DNA of 45,897 nucleotides from Alphaproteobacteria bacterium. Its GTDB lineage: Bacteria > Pseudomonadota > Alphaproteobacteria > Micavibrionales > Micavibrionaceae. The position numbers and the translations under genes were made by a program. Each line of letters begins with the position of its first letter. Position 1 is the stretch's first letter. Under the pieces are notes generated by a model. That model saw nothing but the letters and a program-made list of their open reading frames with translations. It had not been told where the DNA came from and ran no database searches. Shown piece after piece: positions 1 to 8,153 of this stretch. The stretch covers positions 1 to 45,897 of the forward strand of contig JALEGH010000027.1 in assembly GCA_022763065.1 (NCBI GenBank). Reading direction: 5' to 3'.

Positions 1-2140
1 CATCGGCGCGTGCGCCTGTTACGGCTTCAATCCGACGCACACCTGCAGAAACGGCGCTCTCAGAAATAATTTTCAAACGACCAATATCACCGGTACGTTT
101 CACATGCGTACCCCCACAAAGCTCCACCGAATAAGCCTTATCACCTTGCTGTGTTCCCATTGAAACAACACGCACTTCATCATCATATTTTTCACCAAAA
201 AGAGCCATCGCACCGCTTTTGCGTGCATCATCCAAAGGCATCACGCGTGTAACCACTTCCGTATTGGCTTTAATCTCAGCGTTCACATCCTCTTCAACCT
301 TTTGAAGGATATCTTTATCGATGGCAATAGGTTGAGAAATATCAAAGCGAGTACGCTGTTCATCTTGAAGCGAGCCTTTTTGCGCCACATGATCTCCTAA
401 ATTCTGACGCAACGCTTCATGAAGTAAGTGCGTGGCGGAGTGATTAGAACGAATAGCTGTGCGGCGCTCCTGATCCACAATCAGGCGCACAGTATCGCCG
501 AGGGAAATTTTTCCCTTCGTGATTTTTACATTATGCGCCCAGAGCTTACCCAATCTTTTTTGCGTATCCAGAACAACCGCTTCACCGTTATCAGCAAGCA
601 GATTTCCTTTATCACCGACTTGTCCGCCGCTCTCCGCATAAAACGGGGTTTGATTTGTAAGAATATAGGCTTCTTGCCCTTTCTCTAGATAATCCATTTC
701 CCTACCACTATGAACAATGGCGATAACCTCCGCCTGACATTCTTCTTCTTCATAGCCCAAAAACTCCGTCGCCGGATATTTATCTGTAAGCTCAAACCAA
801 AATTTTTCGTATTGGGAATCGCCGGAGCCCGACCAACTTGCGCGCGCTTTTTGTTTTTGCTCCTCCATGCAAGATTCAAATCCGGCCATATCAACCTCAA
901 TGCCCTTGGCACGAAGCGCGTCTTGTGTGAGATCAACCGGGAAACCGTATGTATCGTAAAGCTTAAAGGCCACATCACCTGCCAGTGTTTTATTGCGCAC
1001 CTTTTCCGCTTCCTCGTCCAACATTTTGAGACCCCGGTCCAGCGTCTCTTTAAAGCGTGTTTCTTCGTTCTTGAGCGTCTCGGTAATAAGTGCTTCGGCC
1101 TGTTTTAATTCCGGATAGGCTTGTCCCATCATTGACAAAAGCGTCGGATATAAACGATACATGAGCGGTTCAACCGCCCCTAACAAATGCGCATGACGCA
1201 TCCCACGGCGCATAATCCGCCTGAGCACATAGCCCCGCCCCTCATTGGAGGGCATCACACCGTCAGCCAGCAAGAACGCACTACAGCGCAAATGATCGGC
1301 AATAACACGGTGCGAAGCTGCCTGCTCCCCGTCAGGATCAATTCCCGTTAAGTCAGCAGAATGCTCAATAATGGAACGCAACAAATCAATATCATAGTTG
1401 CTCACCTTGCCTTGCATGAGGGCGGCCATACGCTCCAATCCCATACCAGTGTCAATCGAGGGCTTGGGCAAGGGGGTACGAATGGGCTTACCGTCTTCAT
1501 CCGGTTCTTGCTCATACTGCATAAAAACAAGGTTCCAAAACTCCAAAAAGCGGTCACCATCCTCATCAGGGGAACCCGGAGGGCCACCTTCTAATGCTTC
1601 ACCCTGATCATAGAAAATCTCCGAACAAGGTCCGCACGGACCCGTATCCCCCATTTGCCAGAAATTATCATCTGTAGGAATGCGGATAATTTTATCATCT
1701 GCAAATCCGGCAATTTTCTTCCAAAGCGTGGCCGCCTCTTCATCGGTGGAATGAACCGTAATCAACAGCTTGTCTTGGGGCATGCCGAAATTTTTGGAGA
1801 TTAGCTCCCACGCATAAGAAATAGCTTCTTCCTTAAAATAATCACCAAAGGAAAAATTCCCCAACATTTCAAAGAAAGTATGGTGGCGCGCGGTATAACC
1901 TACATTATCAAGATCATTATGCTTACCGCCTGCCCGTACACATTTTTGCGCCGTTGTGGCGCGGGTATAGCCTCGCTTTTCAACGCCTGTGAAAACATTT
2001 TTAAATTGCACCATGCCTGAATTGGTAAACATCAGGGTCGGGTCATTTTGCGGCACGAGAGAAGAGGATTCCACCCGGCGGTGATCCTTTCCTTCAAAAA
2101 AGTCTAAAAATTCCGTTCTGATATCATTGACTGTCTTCAT
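1..2140 (-). CDS. alaS: Alanine-tRNA ligase, partial (C-terminal end off the window)
   Basis: Charges tRNA-Ala with alanine and edits misacylated tRNA in the cytoplasm. The reading frame is open from the ATG at 2140 to the left edge, giving about 713 of the usual 870-880 residues. The N-terminal catalytic domain has the typical start MKTVNDIR and the class II motif region [10 protein letters not shown] near residue 40. The editing domain shows HSATH at about 567-571 and CGGTH at about 675-679, the four metal-binding His/Cys positions of the family. The missing part would be the C-terminal oligomerisation (C-Ala) region. An in-frame ATG lies 15 nt upstream, but the AAGGG before the 2140 ATG favours the latter. 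It is divergent from secY, an unusual neighbour; recA, a frequent neighbour of alaS, is not in view. Confidence 0.97.
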   Translation of the reverse strand, partial: MKTVNDIRTEFLDFFEGKDHRRVESSSLVPQNDPTLMFTNSGMVQFKNVFTGVEKRGYTRATTAQKCVRAGGKHNDLDNVGYTARHHTFFEMLGNFSFGDYFKEEAISYAWELISKNFGMPQDKLLITVHSTDEEAATLWKKIAGFADDKIIRIPTDDNFWQMGDTGPCGPCSEIFYDQGEALEGGPPGSPDEDGDRFLEFWNLVFMQYEQEPDEDGKPIRTPLPKPSIDTGMGLERMAALMQGKVSNYDIDLLRSIIEHSADLTGIDPDGEQAASHRVIADHLRCSAFLLADGVMPSNEGRGYVLRRIMRRGMRHAHLLGAVEPLMYRLYPTLLSMMGQAYPELKQAEALITETLKNEETRFKETLDRGLKMLDEEAEKVRNKTLAGDVAFKLYDTYGFPVDLTQDALRAKGIEVDMAGFESCMEEQKQKARASWSGSGDSQYEKFWFELTDKYPATEFLGYEEEECQAEVIAIVHSGREMDYLEKGQEAYILTNQTPFYAESGGQVGDKGNLLADNGEAVVLDTQKRLGKLWAHNVKITKGKISLGDTVRLIVDQERRTAIRSNHSATHLLHEALRQNLGDHVAQKGSLQDEQRTRFDISQPIAIDKDILQKVEEDVNAEIKANTEVVTRVMPLDDARKSGAMALFGEKYDDEVRVVSMGTQQGDKAYSVELCGGTHVKRTGDIGRLKIISESAVSAGVRRIEAVTGARAD

Positions 2141-2247
2141 ATCTGTGCCCTTCATTTTACGTCCGTCTATAATGCGTTAGCCGCACAAATATGCAAGATT
2201 TTATTAGGGAAAGAGTGATGTGAAATATTTTAAGAAGACATCTTGTC

Positions 2248-2277
2248 TTGAATCGTCAAATTCTCTATCACTACAAT
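2248..2277 (+). promoter_or_regulatory. Candidate sigma-70 promoter for secY
   Basis: TTGAAT at 2248-2253 and TACAAT at 2272-2277 are separated by 18 nt. They sit 30 nt before the secY start, in the 167-nt gap divergent to alaS. This would give secY its own promoter, which is needed because the usual upstream ribosomal genes are absent here. Prediction from pattern only. Confidence 0.45.
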
Positions 2278-2307
2278 GTCATCTGAAATTTTGAAGAAAG
2301 AACCATC

Positions 2308-3663
2308 ATGTCATCAGCCGTTGAACAGCTTGCCAAAAATGCCAATTGGGGCGCTCTGGCCAAAGCCACTGAGCTCAAACAGCGTATCCTCTTCGTCTTG
2401 GGCGCGTTGATTATTTACCGTCTTGGAACCTATATCCCCGTGCCTGGTATTGATCCAATTGTCTGGAAAGAAATTTATGATCAAAAAGGCGGCGGTATTT
2501 TAGACATGTTCAACATGTTTTCCGGTGGTGCGCTTTCACGTATGACGATATTTGCCCTCAACATTATGCCTTATATCTCGGCCTCCATTATTATGCAGTT
2601 GGCTACCGCGATGTTTCCCAACCTCGAAAAGCTCAAAAAAGAGGGCGAGCATGGCCGCATGAAAATCAACCAATATACGCGCTATCTCACCGTATTATTG
2701 GCCACCGTGCAGGCTTACGGGCTGGCTGTCGGGTTAGAAGGAATGCAAAGCTCCACAGGAAGCGCTGTAATTGATCCGGGCTTTTTCTTCCGTGCCTCAA
2801 CCGTTATTACAATTGTAGGGGGAACGGTGTTTCTGATGTGGCTGGGAGAACAAATCACCCAGCGCGGTATCGGAAACGGTATCTCGCTCATTATCTTTGC
2901 CGGAATTGTGGCCGAACTCCCGCGCGCCATTGGCTCTACGTTAGAGCTGGGCCGTCAGGGACAGTTTAACTTTATCGAGCTTTTAGCTCTGGCAGCGATG
3001 GTGATTGGCGTGATTGCGCTCATCGTTTTTATGGAACGCGCGCAGCGCCGCGTCACTGTACAATACCCACGACGCCAAGCAGGTAACCAAATGCAAATGG
3101 GTCAACAAAACCATATTCCACTTAAGATGAATACCGCCGGTGTCATTCCACCGATTTTTGCCTCTTCCTTATTGCTTTTGCCGCTGACCATTGTCGGCTT
3201 TAGCGGCGCGGAAGGTGGAGATTTGACGTCCGCCATTGCCCGCTATTTGCAACATGGACAACCAATCTACATGCTCCTTTATGGTGGCCTGATCGCGTTT
3301 TTTGCCTTTTTCTATACGGCGATTGTCTTCAACCCGGAAGAAAACGCCGACATGCTGCAAAAGCACGGCGGATTTGTACCAGGCATTCGCCCCGGAAAAA
3401 GCACTGCAGATTATCTTGATCACGTTTTGACACGTATTACAGCCGTAGGCGCTCTCTATTTGGTCTTTATTTGTTTGCTGCCGGAGTTTATGATCTCACA
3501 ATATAGTATGCCGTTTTATTTTGGTGGGACATCGCTCCTCATCGTTGTGACAGTGACAATGGATACGGTGGCGCAAATCCACTCCCATTTGATTGCACAC
3601 CAATATGAAGGACTGATCAAAAAGGCCAAATTACGCGGCACAGGCCGCAAAGGCCGGAGATAA
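2308..3663 (+). CDS. secY: Protein translocase subunit SecY
   Basis: Central channel of the SecYEG translocon in the inner membrane, passing unfolded proteins to the periplasm. The 451 residues match the family length, and about ten hydrophobic segments are visible. Recognisable blocks include RLGTYIPVPGID near residue 38, FNMFSGGALSRMTIFALNIMPYISASI around 70-95 (the plug and TM2 region), GNGISLIIFAGI near 190, and GFVPGIRPGK near 352. The start ATG follows a weak AAGAAAG. adk follows after 23 nt and is probably cotranscribed. The usual upstream partner rplO is missing; the neighbour is the divergent alaS. Confidence 0.98.
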   Translation: MSSAVEQLAKNANWGALAKATELKQRILFVLGALIIYRLGTYIPVPGIDPIVWKEIYDQKGGGILDMFNMFSGGALSRMTIFALNIMPYISASIIMQLATAMFPNLEKLKKEGEHGRMKINQYTRYLTVLLATVQAYGLAVGLEGMQSSTGSAVIDPGFFFRASTVITIVGGTVFLMWLGEQITQRGIGNGISLIIFAGIVAELPRAIGSTLELGRQGQFNFIELLALAAMVIGVIALIVFMERAQRRVTVQYPRRQAGNQMQMGQQNHIPLKMNTAGVIPPIFASSLLLLPLTIVGFSGAEGGDLTSAIARYLQHGQPIYMLLYGGLIAFFAFFYTAIVFNPEENADMLQKHGGFVPGIRPGKSTADYLDHVLTRITAVGALYLVFICLLPEFMISQYSMPFYFGGTSLLIVVTVTMDTVAQIHSHLIAHQYEGLIKKAKLRGTGRKGRR

Positions 3664-3686
3664 TTTATACGCAAGGAGAAGCTTTT

Positions 3687-4268
3687 ATGCCTTTTAATGT
3701 TGTATTTTTTGGACCACCTGCCGCCGGTAAGGGGACACAGGCTAAAATCATGGAAGAGAAATACGGCCTCGTGCAGCTTTCAACAGGCGATATGCTTCGC
3801 ACACAAGCTGCTGCGGGAACTGAGCTCGGCATTCAGGCCCGTGATCTTATGAATCAAGGAAAGCTCGTCCCTGATGAGGTTGTGATTGGCATGATAGCCC
3901 ATTGCATCGACAACTTAGAACAGCCCAAAGGCTTTATTTTTGATGGATTTCCACGCACAGTTGCGCAAGCGCAAGCTTTGGACCACATGCTAGGAGACCG
4001 GGGGCAGCAAATTGATCTGGTCATGGAGTTAAAAGTTAATGACGATATTCTCATTGAACGTGTCGAAAAGCGTGCCAAAGAGGAGGGACGCATGGACGAT
4101 ACCGTCGATGCAATGAAAACAAGGCTGGAGCAATATCGCAACTATTCCGCCGAGGTGCTCCCTTATTACCGCGCACAGGGCGATATATTCGTGATTAACG
4201 GCATGAATTCAATCGAAGAGGTCACGGCGCAAATTGAAACCATTCTGGCCAGAGACCTAGCGGCTTAA
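3687..4268 (+). CDS. adk: Adenylate kinase, short form
   Basis: Catalyses ATP + AMP to 2 ADP in the cytoplasm. The P-loop reads GPPAAGKGTQ at about 9-18, a small change from the usual GxPGAGKGT. The AMP-binding region has LSTGDMLR near 31 and the GFPRT motif near 88. At 193 residues it is the short type: the long zinc-type LID is reduced to a few residues after about 125. A good AAGGAG lies upstream of the ATG. The order secY-adk-rpsM is conserved in alphaproteobacteria. The 250-nt gap before rpsM carries a promoter, so adk probably ends the secY transcript or reads through. Confidence 0.97.
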   Translation: MPFNVVFFGPPAAGKGTQAKIMEEKYGLVQLSTGDMLRTQAAAGTELGIQARDLMNQGKLVPDEVVIGMIAHCIDNLEQPKGFIFDGFPRTVAQAQALDHMLGDRGQQIDLVMELKVNDDILIERVEKRAKEEGRMDDTVDAMKTRLEQYRNYSAEVLPYYRAQGDIFVINGMNSIEEVTAQIETILARDLAA

Positions 4269-4296
4269 AAAGCGCGAGTGCGCAATAAATTAAGTG

Positions 4297-4324
4297 TTGA
4301 CGAACGCATTATTATGCCTATAAT
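4297..4324 (+). promoter_or_regulatory. Strong sigma-70 promoter for the rpsM-rplQ operon
   Basis: TTGACG at 4297-4302, a 16-nt spacer and a perfect TATAAT at 4319-4324. Expected transcription start is near 4331, leaving a leader of about 187 nt before rpsM. This is one of the best promoter matches seen in the window and fits a highly expressed ribosomal operon. Confidence 0.75.
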
Positions 4325-4330
4325 GCGCCA

Positions 4331-4517
4331 AATCTGAGACCTCTATGCATGTTTTAAGCTTTCGCAAGCTATTGAAATATAAGGGTTTCGAGAGTATAGA
4401 AACTGGCGTTATTTGACCCGTTTTTAACTCGACACGGCGCGAAGCGCCGGGGTTGCAGGCTAAAAACAAAATAAATAATCTTACGGTTTTGAATGAAATG
4501 ATCGAAAAGGAGAGAAC
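4331..4517 (+). promoter_or_regulatory. Long structured 5' leader of rpsM
   Basis: The stretch between the predicted start of transcription and rpsM has no ORF but several hairpins: AGCTT/AAGCT with a 4-nt loop (4357-4370), GTTTC/GAAAC with a 9-nt loop (4385-4403), and the nested palindrome at 4420-4467. Leaders of this length in front of ribosomal protein operons often carry an autoregulatory protein-binding site (S4 in the E. coli alpha operon). Whether this leader does so is inference, because no conserved leader motif was recognised. Confidence 0.35.
4420..4467. repeat. Nested palindromic repeat, copy A
   Basis: An outer arm pair GTTTTTA (4420-4426) / TAAAAAC (4461-4467) encloses an inner stem CGGCGC-GAA-GCGCCG (4435-4449). 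The sequence ACTCGAC before the inner stem and the GGG...GGCT after it recur in copy B at 14410-14453. The shared skeleton and the intergenic position of both copies suggest a small dispersed palindromic element. Confidence 0.55.
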
Positions 4518-4901
4518 ATGGCCCGTATAGCAGGTATAAATATTCCTGACCGCAAGCGCATCACAATCGCGTTAACCTACATTCATGGTATTGGCCGCTT
4601 TACCGCACGCCAAATCTGTGAAGCTGCCGGTATTGATAAAGCAAAACGCGTGAATGAGTTGAGCGAGGATGAGCTCAACCAAATCCGTAGCGAGATTGAT
4701 AATGGTGACTACACGATTGAAGGGGACCTTCGCCGTGAAGTATCTATGAATATCAAACGCTTGATGGATATGGCCTGTCTTCGGGGCTTGCGCCACCGTA
4801 AGCATCTTCCTGTGCGTGGACAAAGAACCAGAACAAATGCCCGTACACGTAAAGGCCCTGCCAAACCGATCGCTGGTAAAAAACCGGTTGGTAAGCATTA
4901 A
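4518..4901 (+). CDS. rpsM: 30S ribosomal protein S13
   Basis: S13 sits in the head of the 30S subunit and contacts P-site tRNA and the intersubunit bridges. The protein starts [13 protein letters not shown], has the helix-hairpin segment [14 protein letters not shown], and ends with the basic tail [16 protein letters not shown] that reaches the decoding centre. Its 127 residues are slightly longer than the 118-122 usual in the family because of a lysine-rich tail. AAGGAGAG precedes the ATG. First gene of the operon driven from the promoter at 4297, followed by rpsK after 27 nt. Confidence 0.98.
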   Translation: MARIAGINIPDRKRITIALTYIHGIGRFTARQICEAAGIDKAKRVNELSEDELNQIRSEIDNGDYTIEGDLRREVSMNIKRLMDMACLRGLRHRKHLPVRGQRTRTNARTRKGPAKPIAGKKPVGKH

Positions 4902-4928
4902 GAGCAGATAGAATAAGGAATTAAGATA

Positions 4929-5312
4929 ATGGCAAAACCAGCAGCAAAGAAAAAAGTTAAAAAGAATATCACCTCCGGGCAGGCCCATGTGAATTCAAGC
5001 TTTAACAACACCATGATCACCATTACAGATGCACAAGGAAACGCCGTTTCCTGGTCTTCTGCAGGTATGATGGGGTTTAGAGGATCACGTAAATCGACGC
5101 CTTACGCCGCGCAGGTCGCAGCAGAAGATGCAGGGCGTAAAGCGCAAGAGCACGGTATGAAAGATCTGGACGTTCTTGTAAAAGGTCCGGGATCAGGCCG
5201 TGAATCAGCTCTAAGAGCTTTGAGCGCGATTGGATTTACAATTAGGTCTATTAAAGACATTACACCCATTCCACATAATGGAACCCGTCCACGCAAACGC
5301 CGCCGCGTATAA
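4929..5312 (+). CDS. rpsK: 30S ribosomal protein S11
   Basis: S11 forms part of the platform of the 30S subunit and the mRNA exit region. The sequence shows the family blocks [16 protein letters not shown] near 20, [14 protein letters not shown] near 55, [15 protein letters not shown] near 90, and the end [14 protein letters not shown] block [15 protein letters not shown]. The 127 residues are the normal length. The lysine-rich N-terminus ([12 protein letters not shown]) is typical. Preceded by AAGGAATTAAG and followed by rpoA after 70 nt. Confidence 0.98.
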   Translation: MAKPAAKKKVKKNITSGQAHVNSSFNNTMITITDAQGNAVSWSSAGMMGFRGSRKSTPYAAQVAAEDAGRKAQEHGMKDLDVLVKGPGSGRESALRALSAIGFTIRSIKDITPIPHNGTRPRKRRRV

Positions 5313-5382
5313 TTTGGTGGTTATTAAAGTAGTAGCAATACATAAACATTATTTGATTTGAAAAACTGGAAAGGATAGACCC

Positions 5383-6405
5383 TTGATTTACAAAAACTGG
5401 CAAGAATTGATTAAACCATCAAAAATCGAAATTGGTCACGGCTCAAACGCGCAAGTGACAGGCAAGATTGTCGCAGAACCTCTAGAGCGCGGCTTTGGTC
5501 TAACATTAGGAAACGCACTTCGTCGCATTCTTCTTTCGTCTTTGCAAGGTGCTGCCGTCACGGGTATCCAGATTGATGGCGTTTTGCATGAATTTTCTTC
5601 TATCGAAGGTATACGTGAGGACGTCACCGACATCGTTTTGAACGTCAAGGCGATTGCGGTTCGTATGCATGTAGAAGGTCCCAAGAAAATGCGCTTGAAT
5701 GCTGCTGGTCCTTGTGAAGTTACTGCAGGCATGATTGAGGCAGGCGCCGATATTGAGATCATGAATCCTGACCTTGTTATTTGTACCCTTGATAAAGGTG
5801 CAACGCTTAACATGGAAATGACTGTCAATACCGGTAAGGGATACCGTCCGGCGAACCAAAACCGCCCTGAGGAATGTCCTGTAGGCTATATTCCAGTAGA
5901 CAGCGTTTTCTCACCGGTACGTAAAGTATCCTACGAAGTAGAAGATACACGTGTGGGACAGATCACGGACTACGATAAGCTCACATTACAGATCGAAACA
6001 AATGGTGTTGTAACACCTGAAGACGCCGTGGCTTTTGCTTCACGTATCCTACAAGATCAACTTCAGGTCTTTATCAACTTTGATGAGCCAGAAGCCAAGG
6101 AAGAAAAAGACGAAGCGGATGAGCTGCCATTTAACCGTAACTTGCTGCGTAAGGTAGATGAGCTTGAGCTGTCTGTACGTTCAGCCAACTGCCTGAAAAA
6201 CGACAATATTATCTATATTGGTGATCTTGTTCAAAAGAGCGAAAGCGACATGCTTCGTACACCGAACTTTGGGCGTAAATCACTTAATGAAATCAAAGAA
6301 GTTCTAGGAACAATGGGCATTCATCTTGGTATGCAAGTTGAAGGATGGCCACCTGAGAATATTGAAGAATTAGCGAAAAAACTGGACGACCCGTTTAGCG
6401 CTTAA
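5383..6405 (+). CDS. rpoA: DNA-directed RNA polymerase alpha subunit, TTG start
   Basis: Scaffold of RNA polymerase: the N-terminal domain dimerises and binds beta and beta', and the C-terminal domain binds UP elements and activators. The 340 residues contain the dimer motif [19 protein letters not shown] near 42 and the linker [13 protein letters not shown] near 240. The C-terminal domain has [13 protein letters not shown] near 262 and [12 protein letters not shown] near 305. The first codon is TTG at 5383, with AAGGA eight nt upstream. Its translation [11 protein letters not shown] matches the usual N-terminus of alphaproteobacterial RpoA, and no in-frame ATG is near, so the TTG start is well supported. 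Confidence 0.98.
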   Translation: MIYKNWQELIKPSKIEIGHGSNAQVTGKIVAEPLERGFGLTLGNALRRILLSSLQGAAVTGIQIDGVLHEFSSIEGIREDVTDIVLNVKAIAVRMHVEGPKKMRLNAAGPCEVTAGMIEAGADIEIMNPDLVICTLDKGATLNMEMTVNTGKGYRPANQNRPEECPVGYIPVDSVFSPVRKVSYEVEDTRVGQITDYDKLTLQIETNGVVTPEDAVAFASRILQDQLQVFINFDEPEAKEEKDEADELPFNRNLLRKVDELELSVRSANCLKNDNIIYIGDLVQKSESDMLRTPNFGRKSLNEIKEVLGTMGIHLGMQVEGWPPENIEELAKKLDDPFSA

Positions 6406-6541
6406 ATATAGAAAGGGGTTTCTTCAGGCTTTTTATAGTCGCTTTAGTTTTGTTTTTTGAGCAGGCTCAAGTGACGATGAATATATACTAATATTTGAGG
6501 AACGCAGTAACGCACTCAAAAAGCAAAAGAAAGCGAATAAC

Positions 6542-6988
6542 ATGAAGCACGGTATTAAACAAAGAAAACTAAACAGAACGTCACAGCACCGCAAAGCTAT
6601 GCTTGCCAATATGGCGACAGCACTTGTGAAACATGAGCAAATCACAACGACTTTGCCAAAGGCCAAGGAGTTGCGTCCTTTCGTCGAAAAGCTCGTGACT
6701 TTGGGTAAAAAAGGCGGGCTTGCCAATCGCCGCTTGGCGATGAGCCGTATGCGCGATCAAGAGCAAGTGGCCAAATTGTTTGATACACTGGCTGAGCGGT
6801 ATAAAGACCGCAAGGGTGGCTATATCCGCATTATGAAAGCAGGTTTTCGCTATGGTGACAGCGCGCCCATGGCCGTGATTGAATTCGTTGATCGTGATGA
6901 GAGTGCTAAGGGCCTAGATAGTGGCCCTGTTTTTGATGATATGGATGTTGACCTTCCAGAAGAAGCGAAAACTCAAGCGGCTGGCTAA
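6542..6988 (+). CDS. rplQ: 50S ribosomal protein L17
   Basis: L17 lies near the peptide exit tunnel of the 50S subunit. The start [20 protein letters not shown] is the family signature. The blocks [20 protein letters not shown] near 40 and [17 protein letters not shown] near 100 follow. At 148 residues it carries an acidic C-terminal extension (about 115-148) beyond the roughly 115-120 residue core, common in alphaproteobacteria. The 136-nt gap after rpoA has no clear promoter. The terminator at 7019-7049 closes the operon. Confidence 0.98.
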   Translation: MKHGIKQRKLNRTSQHRKAMLANMATALVKHEQITTTLPKAKELRPFVEKLVTLGKKGGLANRRLAMSRMRDQEQVAKLFDTLAERYKDRKGGYIRIMKAGFRYGDSAPMAVIEFVDRDESAKGLDSGPVFDDMDVDLPEEAKTQAAG

Positions 6989-7018
6989 ATCATCCAGAAC
7001 CAGCAAGGCTAGATAATT

Positions 7019-7049
7019 AAAAAAAGCGGCATTTAAAGCCGCTTTTTTT
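7019..7049. terminator. Bidirectional rho-independent terminator
   Basis: AAAAAAAGCGGC and GCCGCTTTTTTT flank a 7-nt loop (7031-7037). The A-tract/T-tract symmetry lets it stop both the rplQ operon from the left and the minus-strand gene from the right, whose TAA stop begins inside the T-tract. Confidence 0.85.
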
Positions 7050-7353
7050 AAGGCTGCACCGCAGGCGTCTTAACAACTTTCACCATCGCACGGCATTTAT
7101 CCGGATCGACCTGAACCTGAACGGGTTGAATACCATCGACAGCCTGACTTTTAAGGCTTTGATTTAGCTTCTCAACTACCCCGCCCTTTGCTGTTAACTC
7201 GCTACAAACATCTTGCACCGTTACCGCGCCCGCCGCAGCTTTGGCCTTAAACGCCGCATCTAAATCTACTTCAATATCAAGGCTATTTATAAAAATGGCG
7301 GCTGTGACGAAAGCACCCACTCCATATCCAGCAAAAAAATGACCGTCAGCCAT
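7048..7353 (-). CDS. Small membrane-anchored protein of unknown function
   Basis: I do not recognise this family. The 101 residues start MADGHF, followed by a hydrophobic stretch at about 7-24 (FAGYGVGAFVTAAIFINSL) that could anchor the protein. The remaining 75 residues are soluble, with two cysteines (DVCSEL near 50 and PDKCRAM near 87) that might pair in the periplasm, and a proline-ended tail. A clear AAGGAG seven nt upstream of the ATG supports it as a real gene. It stands alone, ending in the terminator shared with rplQ, 82 nt downstream of the SDR stop. The dinucleotide-binding gene next door gives no functional hint. Confidence 0.65.
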   Translation of the reverse strand: MADGHFFAGYGVGAFVTAAIFINSLDIEVDLDAAFKAKAAAGAVTVQDVCSELTAKGGVVEKLNQSLKSQAVDGIQPVQVQVDPDKCRAMVKVVKTPAVQP

Positions 7354-7435
7354 CGTTAATCTCCTTCTTAATTGTTCAAGGCTACCTCACCATAAACAAT
7401 ATGAAAAAAAATCAAGTTTTTTCGTAAAATATACT

Positions 7436-8149
7436 TTAGGCGCTCAATACCTGCCCATGATGCGTACAGCTTTCGCCCGCCAGTTCCAAAAACACCTCTA
7501 CGATATCCTCCGGCGCAGGCAAGCTCATCGGGTCTTCACCCGGCACCGCGCTCGCCCTCATATCCGTTCTGACAGCCCCCGGATTGAGCAAATTGACCCG
7601 CAAATTGGTCTGTGCCGTTTCCGCCGCGTAAACTTTCACCATGGTGTCAAGTGCCGCCTTACTCACCGCATATGTCCCCCAATAAGCCCGACCCGAAGTA
7701 ACACCCGGACTAGTCGTCACAAATATCGCCCGTCCGGCATCAGAGGCCCGAAGCAAGGGGTCAAGCGTACGGATCAGATGAAAATTCGCGCTCAAATTCG
7801 TATCCATCACATGTTTGAACTCCCGCACAGATATTTGGGCCAATGGCCCCAACGTCCCGAGTAATCCGGCATTGGCCACCAGAATATCTAACTTGCCAAA
7901 GCGCTCATAAATCGTAGGGCCTAGCTTTTCAAGCTCCTCCAAATTCATCAAATCAAAAGGCATGAGCGTCGCTTGCCCGCCAGCCTCCCTGATTTCGTCA
8001 TCAATTTGTTCTAACTTCTTTTGAGAGCGCGCCAGCAAAATAACATGCGCGCCAGCCACCGCATAAGCTTTCGCCACCGCCGCGCCAATACCTTGTGATG
8101 CACCGGTAATGAGCGCTATTCGGCCTGTAAAGTCAATCTTGTCAGACAT
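7436..8149 (-). CDS. Short-chain dehydrogenase/reductase (SDR) family oxidoreductase
   Basis: NAD(P)-dependent oxidoreductase of the classical SDR type; substrate unknown. The 237 residues show the cofactor-binding TGASQGIG at about 15-22, the structural NAG near 93, a serine/threonine segment VTTSPGVTSGR near 146, and the catalytic YAVSK near 160. Residues LNPGAVRTDMR near 190 form the usual PG motif. It is the last gene of the cvpA-purF-SDR operon, only 4 nt after the purF stop. The same pairing with purF is common in alphaproteobacteria, but I know of no proven role in purine synthesis. Confidence 0.92.
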   Translation of the reverse strand: MSDKIDFTGRIALITGASQGIGAAVAKAYAVAGAHVILLARSQKKLEQIDDEIREAGGQATLMPFDLMNLEELEKLGPTIYERFGKLDILVANAGLLGTLGPLAQISVREFKHVMDTNLSANFHLIRTLDPLLRASDAGRAIFVTTSPGVTSGRAYWGTYAVSKAALDTMVKVYAAETAQTNLRVNLLNPGAVRTDMRASAVPGEDPMSLPAPEDIVEVFLELAGESCTHHGQVLSA

Positions 8150-8153
8150 ATCT

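Noticed and set aside
710..1108. Open reading frame of 132 codons on the plus strand
   Set aside because: It lies antisense to the well-supported alaS and its translation has no recognisable features.
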